Below are positions 44,899 through 53,006 of a stretch of 64,000 nt of DNA, piece by piece; the stretch's first letter is position 1, and each line of letters starts with the position of its first letter. This stretch comes from Blautia wexlerae DSM 19850 (GTDB lineage: Bacteria > Bacillota > Clostridia > Lachnospirales > Lachnospiraceae): the NCBI RefSeq assembly GCF_025148125.1, contig NZ_CP102267.1, positions 2,986,501 to 3,050,500 of the forward strand, in the 5' to 3' direction. The notes under the pieces were generated by a model that was given only the letters and a program-made list of their open reading frames with translations, did not search any database and was not told the origin of the DNA. The position numbers were made by a program, and so were the translations under genes.

Positions 44899-45915
44899 TC
44901 AGTTAAATCCATAAAATTTCTGGCTAATCTTGTAGGCTGCCACTGACATTTTCCTTCCACCTCTTCCCGGAAGATTCATAACTCTTCCAAAAAGACTGTG
45001 ACGCAATTTTCTGTAAACCTGTTTATCCTCTGTCTTAATATACTCCAGCAGTTCTTTCTTTTTCTGAAGAGACTCTTCTGTATTGGCACGTATAAGCATA
45101 ATAGAGGAAATAGTTGTAATAATATCCAGGTAACTGAACATGTACTTTTTCAGGTGCTTATTTGTACTTTTGCAGTTAATATAAGCATTTACCATAAGTT
45201 TATTCACACGGATCTGCTGGTCAATTCGTTTAATCATCACTTTCTCATTCACAGACTGGTCATCTCTTCCAATAAAATAACGATAGAAGTTTACATCCAG
45301 ATAATACATATTCTTTACATAAGGAAGAGGTTCAAAAGCAAAGAGGTTATCTACATAAAATGTATGCTTTGGCAGTTCCAGATTACATTCATGAAGTAAT
45401 TTTGTACGATAGATCATGGAATGCATCAGAAGATATTTGCCCTTCGGCATATGTTTCACTTCTTCCCATCCAAATATTCTGTCCTGTGGCAGACATTTCC
45501 GGTACTGCATGATTTTCTTACGGGTTGCCCCCTGTTTCTCATATACGAAATTACTGATCAGAAGGTCAACTGTCTGCGGACCTCTGAGCAGTTCATATAA
45601 AGTTTTCAGAATCTGTACATATGCTTCTTTATTTACCCAGTCATCACTGTCCACTACCTTGAAATACAATCCTGTAGCATTTCTGATTCCTGCATTGACA
45701 GCTTCTCCATGACCGCCGTTTTCCTGATGAATTGCCTTTACAATTGTCGGATATTTCCTGGCATAAGCATCTGCAATCTCAGCAGTTCTGTCAGAAGATC
45801 CGTCATCTATTACAAGAATCTCTACTTCTTCTCCTCCCACCAGCAATGACTCTATACAGTTCTCCATATAATCCTGTGAATTATAGCATGGAATCGCAAT
45901 ACTTAACAGTTTCAT
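44899..45915 (-). CDS. Family 2 glycosyltransferase
   Basis: The protein has 338 residues. The N-terminal GT-A domain has SIAIPCYNSQDYM, VIDDGSSDRT and the metal-binding DSDDWV (DXD type), typical of GT2. The C-terminal 120 residues are helical and basic, with no membrane segments. It probably adds a sugar to a cell-wall or surface glycan; donor and acceptor cannot be read. It stands alone. The right end of an IS607-type element lies about 50 bp upstream, so its original promoter may be displaced. Only a weak ribosome site (ACGGAAAC) precedes the ATG. Confidence 0.88.
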   Translation of the reverse strand: MKLLSIAIPCYNSQDYMENCIESLLVGGEEVEILVIDDGSSDRTAEIADAYARKYPTIVKAIHQENGGHGEAVNAGIRNATGLYFKVVDSDDWVNKEAYVQILKTLYELLRGPQTVDLLISNFVYEKQGATRKKIMQYRKCLPQDRIFGWEEVKHMPKGKYLLMHSMIYRTKLLHECNLELPKHTFYVDNLFAFEPLPYVKNMYYLDVNFYRYFIGRDDQSVNEKVMIKRIDQQIRVNKLMVNAYINCKSTNKHLKKYMFSYLDIITTISSIMLIRANTEESLQKKKELLEYIKTEDKQVYRKLRHSLFGRVMNLPGRGGRKMSVAAYKISQKFYGFN

Positions 45916-45965
45916 CTTGTTGTTTCCGTTACAGAAAACTTATAAAAAGTTATAAACTTCTATGT

Positions 45966-46200
45966 TCCATTCCTACTTCAACGAGTATGCTTTTGATGAT
46001 ATAAATATCAATCTACTCACAAGTTCCTGTACTCTCCATAGGCGTAAATTCCGGACTAACGTATCCGTACATATTTGTATTAACATTTCAGTGTCAGCTT
46101 GCAAATTTTTCTCCATAAGTCTTGAGATTTATAGATGCCTGGAAATCTCTGTCAATCATATTCCCACACGCACATCTATAAACTCTGTCAGATAACTTCA
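45966..46200 (-). ncRNA. Omega-RNA-like 3' end of the IS607-type tnpB
   Basis: The tnpB 3' end and the following minus-strand sequence carry CGGATACGTTAGTCCGG-type stems and end near GTTGAAGTAGGAATGGAAC (45966-45983). That is the place and style of TnpB guide-RNA scaffolds. The bases below 45966 would be the guide. The extent is inferred. Confidence 0.45.
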
Positions 46201-47257
46201 AATTTTTTTTGATGTTTCCACAACAGCTGCAAAGCTTTGATGATGGATAAAACCGATCAGCCACAATAAGCTGGATCCCTTTATCGCTGCACCTATATTC
46301 AAGCTGTTTTCTAAACCCAAAAAATCCCTGTGCCTGAACTGCTTTGGATAAATGTCTGTTTTTCATCATTCCGCTGACATTCAGATCTTCAATACATATA
46401 AATCTTGGTTTTCGATTTACGATCTCCGATATGGTCTGATTTAAATAATTTTTACGGATGTTTGTTAATCTGTGATTTCGTTTTAATAAAAGTTTTTCCT
46501 TTTTGATTACATTATTTGTTTTACAGTAACTTTCCCCTTTCTTATTTTTCTCGTAAGAACGAGAGATACTACGCTGTAACCTGCGTTTCTGTTTTTCTGA
46601 TTTCTTTACTTTCTGACTCTTATTGATGTTCTTATACTTAGTCCCATCAGAGCAGACAGCCAGGTCTTTGATTCCCAGGTCTATGCCGACTCCGTCATCA
46701 TTAAGTGTTTCCCTGCAGTCAGGAAATTCTACACATACGCTGATCCACCAGTTCAATCCGTCAAAGGATATTCTCGGGTTCATATATTTAGCATCTGTCG
46801 GAATACGTCCATGTTCTGCAAGCCTTACCCAATTCATTTTTTGTTTATTTGCTTTCCTGCTGGAAGAAAAGCCTTCAAATTTAACGTGTGTATTACTGAA
46901 GCGTATCTTAACGTTGTCCTGATAGAACTTCGGCATTGATCTCTTTTTTGACTTGAATCTTGGGAATTTCTGCAAACCCTTAAAAAAGTTCTTATACGCA
47001 GTACAGGCATCTTTGATCGCCTGTTTGGTTACATTATTTGAAATACTCAGTAACCATGCATATTCATCAGAATGTCTAAGCTTCGTAAATTCTTTTCTGA
47101 GTTCTGCATCTGAAATGAATCCGCCGCCTTTTTCATAGTTCTCTATCTCCCTGGCCAAAGCCCAGTTATAAGCAAATCTTGAAGCACCTGCGTACTGAAA
47201 CATCTTAGTTTTCTGTACATTGTTTGGTATCAACATTACTTTTATGGCTTTTACCAT
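46094..47257 (-). CDS. tnpB: TnpB RNA-guided nuclease, apparently intact
   Basis: The protein has 387 residues, typical for compact TnpB. All three RuvC acids are present: D193 in GIDLGIKDLAV, E290 in CIEDLNVSGM and D371 in IDRDFQAS. The zinc ribbon is C343-x2-C346 and C362-x-C364; the second pair is one residue shorter than usual. The N-terminal REC/WED part begins VKAIKVMLIPN. TnpB proteins cut DNA next to a short target motif using an RNA from the element's right end. It overlaps the tnpA C-terminal fragment by 53 bp. There is no frameshift, despite the ruined tnpA. Confidence 0.92.
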   Translation of the reverse strand: MVKAIKVMLIPNNVQKTKMFQYAGASRFAYNWALAREIENYEKGGGFISDAELRKEFTKLRHSDEYAWLLSISNNVTKQAIKDACTAYKNFFKGLQKFPRFKSKKRSMPKFYQDNVKIRFSNTHVKFEGFSSSRKANKQKMNWVRLAEHGRIPTDAKYMNPRISFDGLNWWISVCVEFPDCRETLNDDGVGIDLGIKDLAVCSDGTKYKNINKSQKVKKSEKQKRRLQRSISRSYEKNKKGESYCKTNNVIKKEKLLLKRNHRLTNIRKNYLNQTISEIVNRKPRFICIEDLNVSGMMKNRHLSKAVQAQGFFGFRKQLEYRCSDKGIQLIVADRFYPSSKLCSCCGNIKKNLKLSDRVYRCACGNMIDRDFQASINLKTYGEKFAS

Positions 47258-47462
47258 CTGTTTCCTCCTGTATCAGTTCACGGATAAGTTTCTTAGCTTT
47301 GTTCGCTCGTTTTCCTTGTAATTTACAACTGAATACTGTGATTATCTGAACCAGATCTTCAACAAGTTCCTGCTGTTCGGATTTTTCAGTATTATCAATA
47401 ATCTCAATTTTACAATTATAAAGTGAAGCGATATATTCTATCAGCTCAAAACCAAATCGCAA
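47205..47462 (-). pseudogene. tnpA: tnpA C-terminal fragment (IS607-type serine recombinase)
   Basis: The 85-residue frame reads RFGFELIEYIASLYNC, NTEKSEQQELVEDLVQIITVFSC and GKRANKAKKLIREL. This is the C-terminal part of IS607-type serine recombinases, after the catalytic core. The core with the nucleophilic serine is absent. It is out of frame (by 1 nt) with the N-terminal fragment upstream. Confidence 0.8.
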
Positions 47463-47478
47463 TAATTACTTGGTTGAG

Positions 47479-47619
47479 TTACTCATCAGAATAATATCTA
47501 TAGCCACTTACTGTAGTATGATGCGGATGAAGTTTTTCATTGGCATCCCAATTTCGTAATGTCCGGGCAGATACGCCTATAATTTTTGAAAATTCATGTA
47601 TAGAATAATATTTACTCAA
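47479..47619 (-). pseudogene. tnpA: tnpA N-terminal fragment: MerR-like helix-turn-helix
   Basis: The 46-codon frame starts with TTG at 47619 and has AGGAG 8 nt upstream. It encodes YYSIHEFSKIIGVSARTLRNWD and GYRYYSDE, the DNA-binding head of IS607 recombinases. It ends at TAA where related proteins have glutamine (CAA), and LNQVI can still be read after the stop. A deletion of about 100 codons then joins it to the C-terminal fragment. Confidence 0.8.
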
Positions 47620-47835
47620 AGTATCAACTCCTTTCAATAATATTCTGCTCTAATATCTTATAAAATTCAACATGTACTTATATAATGATTAGAGTGTCAA
47701 AAGGGTAATTTAATAACCAAGGATACTGTATTTAGTATATTCACTTCGTATATTACAACAATATATTGTGACTAAATTCAGTAAAAAGGGGTTTTGACGC
47801 TTAAATCATATAATTTTATAATTTATATTTAACTG

Positions 47836-48891
47836 CTAATAGCCCTCCTTGATATACTTTGCATACGCTCCAAAAGCAGATGGAATTGCGTATTGTTTAC
47901 CTGACTGTTCTTTACTTACAAAAATGAGTTCTTTATCCTGTGTTGTCTTTAGGGATGATACCTTTATTCTGTATGCCTGCATTCTCCATTCAATATGGGA
48001 GAAAATATGTTTCGCAGGCGGAAGTTCTTCTATATATAATGGATCAAGTCCCAACTCTTTTACGTACAAAAGCGCATCTTCGCTTTTTAAATGTCCCTGA
48101 ATATTTGGCAGTTCATATAAGCCTGCCAAAAGTCCTTTCTCAGGTCTTTTCCTGATAGCTGTGCATTCTCCGTCCTGAATGATAAACACAGTCCTGTTGT
48201 CCTGTGTTCTGGCTTTCTTAGGTGCTTTTACAGGAATCATATCCGCTTTATCATGTCTGTGAGCCAAACAGGTAAATGCAATCGGACATTCTGCACATTT
48301 CGCCTGACCGTTGGGAACACATATCACAGCTCCCAGTTCCATCAGTGCCTGATTAAAGTCTCCCGGACAATCTGAGGGCATGATCTGCGAAACCTGCTGT
48401 TCTATTTTTCTGCGGACAGACTGCCGGCTGATGTCTTCCGTACTCTCTGTAATTCTGGAAATCACACGCAGTACATTCCCGTCTACAGCCGGAACCTTTT
48501 CCCCATATGCGATCGATGCAATGGCACCGGCTGTATAACTTCCTATTCCCTTTAACGACAAAAGTGCCTGATAATCTTCAGGCAGTCTGCCATTATATTC
48601 ATCTTTTACAGTTTTCGCCGCTTCCTGCATGTTCCGAACGCGGTTATAATATCCCAGTCCCTCCCATAACTTCAGAAGTTTCTCTTCAGGACATTCCGCC
48701 AGTGACTGAATATCCGGGAGTTCTGTGATAAATCTCTGAAAATAGGGTTTCACTGCCTCCACTCTGGTTTGCTGCAGCATAATCTCCGACACCCATGTAT
48801 AATAAGCATTGTCCTTATCTCTCCATGGAAGAATCCTCTTATTATCCCTGTACCATTTTACCAGAGGCTGCACAATCTCTTCAAGTACCAT
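47836..48891 (-). CDS. mutY: A/G-specific adenine glycosylase
   Basis: The protein has 351 residues, normal for MutY. It removes adenine mispaired with 8-oxoguanine. The helix-hairpin-helix is LLSLKGIGSYTAGAIAS with the catalytic Asp in VDGNV; the catalytic Glu lies in EIMLQQTRVE. The 4Fe-4S ligands are C-VPNGQAK-C-AE-C-PIAFT-C, with seven residues in the first loop rather than six. The C-terminal NUDIX-like domain (about 230-351) recognises 8-oxoG. GAGGAAAAG precedes the ATG. Repeat family 1 copy B lies just upstream. Confidence 0.95.
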   Translation of the reverse strand: MVLEEIVQPLVKWYRDNKRILPWRDKDNAYYTWVSEIMLQQTRVEAVKPYFQRFITELPDIQSLAECPEEKLLKLWEGLGYYNRVRNMQEAAKTVKDEYNGRLPEDYQALLSLKGIGSYTAGAIASIAYGEKVPAVDGNVLRVISRITESTEDISRQSVRRKIEQQVSQIMPSDCPGDFNQALMELGAVICVPNGQAKCAECPIAFTCLAHRHDKADMIPVKAPKKARTQDNRTVFIIQDGECTAIRKRPEKGLLAGLYELPNIQGHLKSEDALLYVKELGLDPLYIEELPPAKHIFSHIEWRMQAYRIKVSSLKTTQDKELIFVSKEQSGKQYAIPSAFGAYAKYIKEGY

Positions 48892-48913
48892 AATTTATCT
48901 TTTCCTCGTTTAT

Positions 48914-48995
48914 TTACTGTTCACTCCATTCTCAGTAACGCCGCCAAAATTCATTTCAGATTACCTGTGGCAATTGGATTTTGGCCTGTATGTCA
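48914..48995 (+). repeat. Palindromic repeat family 1, truncated copy B
   Basis: The stretch begins TTACTGTTCACTCCATTCTC and keeps the CCAAAATT...TTTTGG hairpin but ends after TGTATGTC. It lacks the second hairpin and the right terminal repeat. It lies between the mutY start and the DUF3784-like gene. Confidence 0.75.
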
Positions 48996-49086
48996 TTTTA
49001 TCACAAAACAGAAAAAAACGCTAATACATAAAAATAAAAAGGACCGTACACATTTTACTGTATCTCGATCCTTCTTGCCTTATTCA

Positions 49087-49383
49087 TTATTTTTTACATT
49101 TTAATCTCAAATAACACACAAGCCCGACAATAATGATCAGAAGTGCTACTATGTAAGCTATTTTAAAGGCCAGTGCTGTAGTAAAAAGATCTATGGCAGA
49201 AACAACGCCAATCAAAATAAGCGCAACTCCACTTGCTTTTGCCATCTTCTCTTCATCATAAAGCTTCTTACTGATGTCCGAGTTTCCACCTTTCAGGAAA
49301 ATATCCCCATGTCCTGTCAGAAGCATTATTCCTACTATGAAAGCGGCAATTGTCAGTATGATGTTTAAAGAATCAAAATTCAT
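49087..49383 (-). CDS. Small membrane protein (DUF3784-like)
   Basis: The protein has 98 residues with three predicted membrane segments (about 8-25, 50-68, 72-92) and a soluble loop GGNSDISKKLYDEEKMAKASG between the first two. The loop and layout resemble DUF3784; the function is unknown. GGGGAAGG precedes the ATG. Confidence 0.6.
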   Translation of the reverse strand: MNFDSLNIILTIAAFIVGIMLLTGHGDIFLKGGNSDISKKLYDEEKMAKASGVALILIGVVSAIDLFTTALAFKIAYIVALLIIIVGLVCYLRLKCKK

Positions 49384-49441
49384 AACCTTCCCCTTTCTTT
49401 CTGCATTTTACCATACAGAACCTTTTTTCTTTTTATAGAAA

Positions 49442-49476
49442 TCCGGGACTATTGTTTCATATACAATGATCCCGGA
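49442..49476. terminator. Hairpin between the membrane protein and L,D-transpeptidase genes
   Basis: TCCGGGA with ATTGT and their inverse ACAAT and TCCCGGA form a stem from 49442 to 49476, followed by a T-run on the plus strand only at distance. It is probably the end of the L,D-transpeptidase transcript. Confidence 0.5.
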
Positions 49477-49559
49477 ATATCCATACCTGTTTTTATTTTT
49501 CAGAGAACTGTTCAATACCTCCAATTAAAAGATTACAGAAAAGTAATTCCTGATCAATA

Positions 49560-51125
49560 TTAATAGAAACATACGATTGGAATATTGCAGTCAATAATAT
49601 TATAAAGTTCTGCTGCTTTCTCCGGCGGCATATTGATACATCCATGCGAACCGCCTTCCATGAAACGATCTCCACCAAAGTATGGCTGCCAGTTTGCATC
49701 GTGGAAACCAATACCGCCATTAAACGGCATCCAGTACGTTACCGGCTGTTCATATTCGTATTTACCGTTTGCCAGCTGTTTACCTCTGAGCACATCCGGG
49801 CTCTTCTTATAATAAATCGTATAAATACCGGCCGGAGTCTGACGGTCAGAATATCTCATATCACCGGAAACAATATCTGACTCAAAGATATCTTCTCCGT
49901 TCTGGTAGAAATACATATGCTGTTCGGACAGATCCACTTCAATATAAGTATTTCCTATATCATTGTAACCATGTGCATTGGCTGTCATAGAATAAACCGG
50001 CTCTCTGGTTGTCTGTGTCCCTGATTGGATTTCCTGTGTCAGCTGTGCAACCTCTGAAGCCTGGTCTATCTGCCATCCATATGCAGAACCGTATACACTG
50101 ACAGTTCTCCCACTTGTTGTCTGGAACTCTCTTTCAGTTCCCACCGTATCATGGGCCGCTGCAAGCTGCGCCACATAATCTGCGATGTGCTGTCTGAAAG
50201 ATGTATCATCCATGATCAGCTGTCCTTTTTCATCAAAATTCAGCCAGTCCTTGATCGTATTTCCATCCAGGGTTTCTGTTTCATCTCCAAAAGTATACGT
50301 AATGCTTGCTTTTGTGAAATTGTTACATGCATTAAGAGACGCCTGCAGATCCGGATTGTCGCTGGTGATATCTGCTTTTACATACACGTCCGGCTCACTG
50401 TCGAAATCAACCGAAGTTTTATTTCCCGAAACAGCTTCCGAAAGCACGTTATAAGCATTTTTCAAATCCAGCTTACTTCCCTCTGTCTCCGGAACAATCT
50501 CAAACTGCGAATCTCCATATGCGACATATGCATTCTCAGGAGCTACCTGATTCTCTTTCTGTGCACAGTTAAGTGCCTTCACCTGTTTTTTCAGCTTTTC
50601 TTTATCGTAAGTCGTGTTCTCAGCGGCTGTATAGCTCTTCTTTTCAAAAAAACCTCTGATCCATTCATAAGGTTTCTGATCTTTCAGAAGTTTCAGAACA
50701 CTTCCATCAGAAACATAACTATAACCGATCTGATCTCCGCTGATTGTCTGCGGATCCAGATTTCTGGAATCAACCTCTATGGAATAGTTCTCTACTGTCT
50801 TCGCAATCTTCTGTTCTGCCTCATAAGCAGTTTTACCTGAACAGTCAATACCATTGATTGATGTTCCTTCAAAGAATTTATCCGAATAATAATATGACAT
50901 ACCTGCATATGCGGCTCCGGCACTTACAATAACCATTGCCACTGCGATTCCTGTAATTTTTAATCCTTTATACTTCTTACGAACAGGTGGTTCATAAGGT
51001 GCAAGATCTTCATCACTGATCGGTACATACGAAATTCTCCCCGGTCTTGCGGATTTATGGCGTCTGCCAGTTATTTCCGTACTGCCATTTGGGACTGTGT
51101 TGTTTTTTTCTTCTTTGTTGCCCAT
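49560..51125 (-). CDS. L,D-transpeptidase with peptidoglycan-binding domains
   Basis: The protein has 521 residues. A short cytoplasmic tail is followed by one membrane anchor (about 56-75). Two peptidoglycan-binding (PG_binding_4-type) segments lie outside (about 85-290). The C-terminal YkuD catalytic domain shows IGFHDANW and the nucleophile C496 in SHGCINMP. It forms 3-3 crosslinks or attaches proteins to the wall, outside the cell. GAGGAG precedes the ATG. The length and anchor-plus-two-repeats layout are usual for Clostridia. Confidence 0.93.
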   Translation of the reverse strand: MGNKEEKNNTVPNGSTEITGRRHKSARPGRISYVPISDEDLAPYEPPVRKKYKGLKITGIAVAMVIVSAGAAYAGMSYYYSDKFFEGTSINGIDCSGKTAYEAEQKIAKTVENYSIEVDSRNLDPQTISGDQIGYSYVSDGSVLKLLKDQKPYEWIRGFFEKKSYTAAENTTYDKEKLKKQVKALNCAQKENQVAPENAYVAYGDSQFEIVPETEGSKLDLKNAYNVLSEAVSGNKTSVDFDSEPDVYVKADITSDNPDLQASLNACNNFTKASITYTFGDETETLDGNTIKDWLNFDEKGQLIMDDTSFRQHIADYVAQLAAAHDTVGTEREFQTTSGRTVSVYGSAYGWQIDQASEVAQLTQEIQSGTQTTREPVYSMTANAHGYNDIGNTYIEVDLSEQHMYFYQNGEDIFESDIVSGDMRYSDRQTPAGIYTIYYKKSPDVLRGKQLANGKYEYEQPVTYWMPFNGGIGFHDANWQPYFGGDRFMEGGSHGCINMPPEKAAELYNIIDCNIPIVCFY

Positions 51126-51297
51126 CTATTTTCTCCTCAACATAAGTGTTACCGTTCATTTTTCCTGAAGCCTATTACTTCTGAATCATATTACTGTTGA
51201 TTCGGTTAATTAAGAGGCTTGCTATAATTCTTAATAATACGCTTCACAATACACAGAATTTATGTACTGATCACATAAACCTGCGCTGCATGTTTCA

Positions 51298-51306
51298 TTA
51301 TAACAT
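51298..51306 (-). promoter_or_regulatory. Possible L,D-transpeptidase promoter (extended -10)
   Basis: TGTTATAAT on the minus strand is a complete extended -10 without a good -35. The leader would be about 165 nt. The rest of 51126-51420 holds no recognisable gene. Confidence 0.35.
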
Positions 51307-51420
51307 AATTCTTCCAATTTGCACCTACTATTCACCTTTTTCTCATTTTTTATTACTGTTTGCAGGTGATATCCCCGAAAAATGTTTTCTTTGGCAAATC
51401 CCTTGTGATTTTTCTTATTT

Positions 51421-52761
51421 TTACAGGCCAAGTCTGCGTTTCATATCCTTCATCACATAGAAATACATAACGATCAAAAGTCCTCCGGCAAGCACCCATG
51501 CCATCGGACTGGCCATACATGCTCCAAAGTAACTCTTATGAGCTGCCGCGACCATAGCAGTGATTCCACGTCCTGCCAGTTCTGCAACACCGGCAAGCAT
51601 GGGAAGCAGTCCGTATCCCATGCCCTGGATACCATTCCTGAGTGCATTGACAAAGTGAAGTGGTATGAAAAATACTGCCACGCATTTCACATAAGTATCA
51701 ACCATAGGGATGACTTCTGCGGCATTATCTGAAATAAACAGATAAGACAGATATTTGCCAAAGAAGAAAATAATCACACCTGTAACAATGGCATAGGTAA
51801 TTCCTATAATATGCGCACTGTTAAATCCCTGTCTGACTCTGTCCAGTTTACGCGCTCCTATATTCTGTGCATTATATGTTGCCATTGTTGTTCCGATTGC
51901 AACATATGCCTGGGTAAAAATATTCTCAATCTTATTTCCTGCCGTAAATGCCGCTACTGCATAGGAACCAAGAATATTCAGCGCAGACTGTACCATCATG
52001 GTTCCGATCGCAGTGATGGAATACTGCAGTCCCATGGGAATGCCCACAAGAATTTCTTTTTTGGCAATCTCTGAACGAAATCTCCAGTCATCTGCCTTCA
52101 GTTTCAATTCCGGTACGCATTTTATGATATAAATCAGGCAAAGCACTCCAGATACTCCCTGTGCTGTGATCGTTGCCCAGGCAGCCCCGGCGACTCCCAT
52201 ATGGAAAACAATAATAAACGTCAGGTCAAGTACTATATTCAAAAGTGCCGCCAGAATCAGGAAATACAAGGGTGTCTTACTGTTTCCCAGTGCTCTCAGA
52301 ATACTGGCCAGGATATTATATAATACCTGTGCAAAAATACCTCCGCATATGATCATAATGTAGGTATATGCATCCTGAAAAATATCCTCCGGTGTATGCA
52401 TTAATGTCAGAAGCGAGTGCATCCCCACCATACTGACAGCCGTCATTATAACCGAAATGATAATTGAAAGTAACGCCGCATTTCCCACTGACTGGCGCAT
52501 CTCATCCATCTTTCCTGCACCGAATTTCTGTGAGGTCAGAACTGTAAAACCGGCTGTCAGTCCCATAAGAAAACCTATGATCAGAAACATGATCGTTCCT
52601 GTTGAACCAACCGCTGCCAGCCCTTTTGTTCCTACAAATTTTCCTACGATTATGGCATCTGCCATGTTGTAAAACTGCTGGAATACATTACCTATAAATA
52701 CAGGTATCGTAAAGTCAAGTATCATCTTCATTGGTTTCCCAACTGTCATGTCTGTCTGCAT
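51421..52761 (-). CDS. MATE-family efflux transporter
   Basis: The protein has 446 residues with twelve membrane segments expected, in two homologous halves. It begins MQTDMTVGKPMKMILDFTIPVFIGNVFQQFYNMADAIIVGKFVG, typical of the DinF/NorM-like MATE group in Firmicutes. It exports cationic compounds using Na+ or H+. Start 52761 is preferred because GGGAGGG lies 9 nt upstream; the frame extends six codons further. No regulator is adjacent. The substrate is unknown. Confidence 0.93.
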   Translation of the reverse strand: MQTDMTVGKPMKMILDFTIPVFIGNVFQQFYNMADAIIVGKFVGTKGLAAVGSTGTIMFLIIGFLMGLTAGFTVLTSQKFGAGKMDEMRQSVGNAALLSIIISVIMTAVSMVGMHSLLTLMHTPEDIFQDAYTYIMIICGGIFAQVLYNILASILRALGNSKTPLYFLILAALLNIVLDLTFIIVFHMGVAGAAWATITAQGVSGVLCLIYIIKCVPELKLKADDWRFRSEIAKKEILVGIPMGLQYSITAIGTMMVQSALNILGSYAVAAFTAGNKIENIFTQAYVAIGTTMATYNAQNIGARKLDRVRQGFNSAHIIGITYAIVTGVIIFFFGKYLSYLFISDNAAEVIPMVDTYVKCVAVFFIPLHFVNALRNGIQGMGYGLLPMLAGVAELAGRGITAMVAAAHKSYFGACMASPMAWVLAGGLLIVMYFYVMKDMKRRLGL

Positions 52762-52914
52762 TCCAATAAACCCTCCCAATCCTTTTTTAATCCTCTTTAT
52801 TTGCTGTTTTCGATATCTGTTTTATCAGATATCAGAGCGATTATAGTTGAAAAAATTTTCCATTTCAAGATGTGTTTTTTAATTCCATGATTTTCTACAT
52901 AATCACCAAAAGCA

Positions 52915-52949
52915 AACAAAAAACCCTCTGATTTGTGTCAGAGGGTTTC
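52915..52949 (-). terminator. gpmI terminator
   Basis: AAACCCTCTGA and TCAGAGGGTTT form a perfect 11-bp stem with a 6-nt loop. On the minus strand it runs into TTTTTTGTTTGC. It lies about 60 nt past the gpmI stop. Confidence 0.92.
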
Positions 52950-53006
52950 GTCAATATCACGAACTGCTGATGTCTGCAAAGCAGTTCTCACAGTTTTTGT
53001 ATTATA

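Larger units (their letters stand above)
45960..47700 (-). mobile_element. Decayed IS607-type element (tnpA broken, tnpB intact)
   Basis: The element contains an N-terminal MerR-like part of tnpA (47479-47619), a C-terminal part of tnpA (47205-47462) and a full tnpB (46094-47257). It cannot move on its own because the recombinase catalytic domain is missing. The outer limits are approximate. The region 47693-47805 shows two nested inverted repeats (AG[T/C]GTCAAAA and TACTG[A/T]ATTTAGT) that may be the left end. Confidence 0.7.

Noticed and set aside
50151..50840. 229-codon frame opposite the L,D-transpeptidase
   Set aside because: Antisense shadow with no ribosome site.
51219..51227. Plus-strand extended -10 (TGCTATAAT) in the region before the L,D-transpeptidase
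   Set aside because: No -35, no gene or terminator follows on the plus strand; probably chance in AT-rich sequence.
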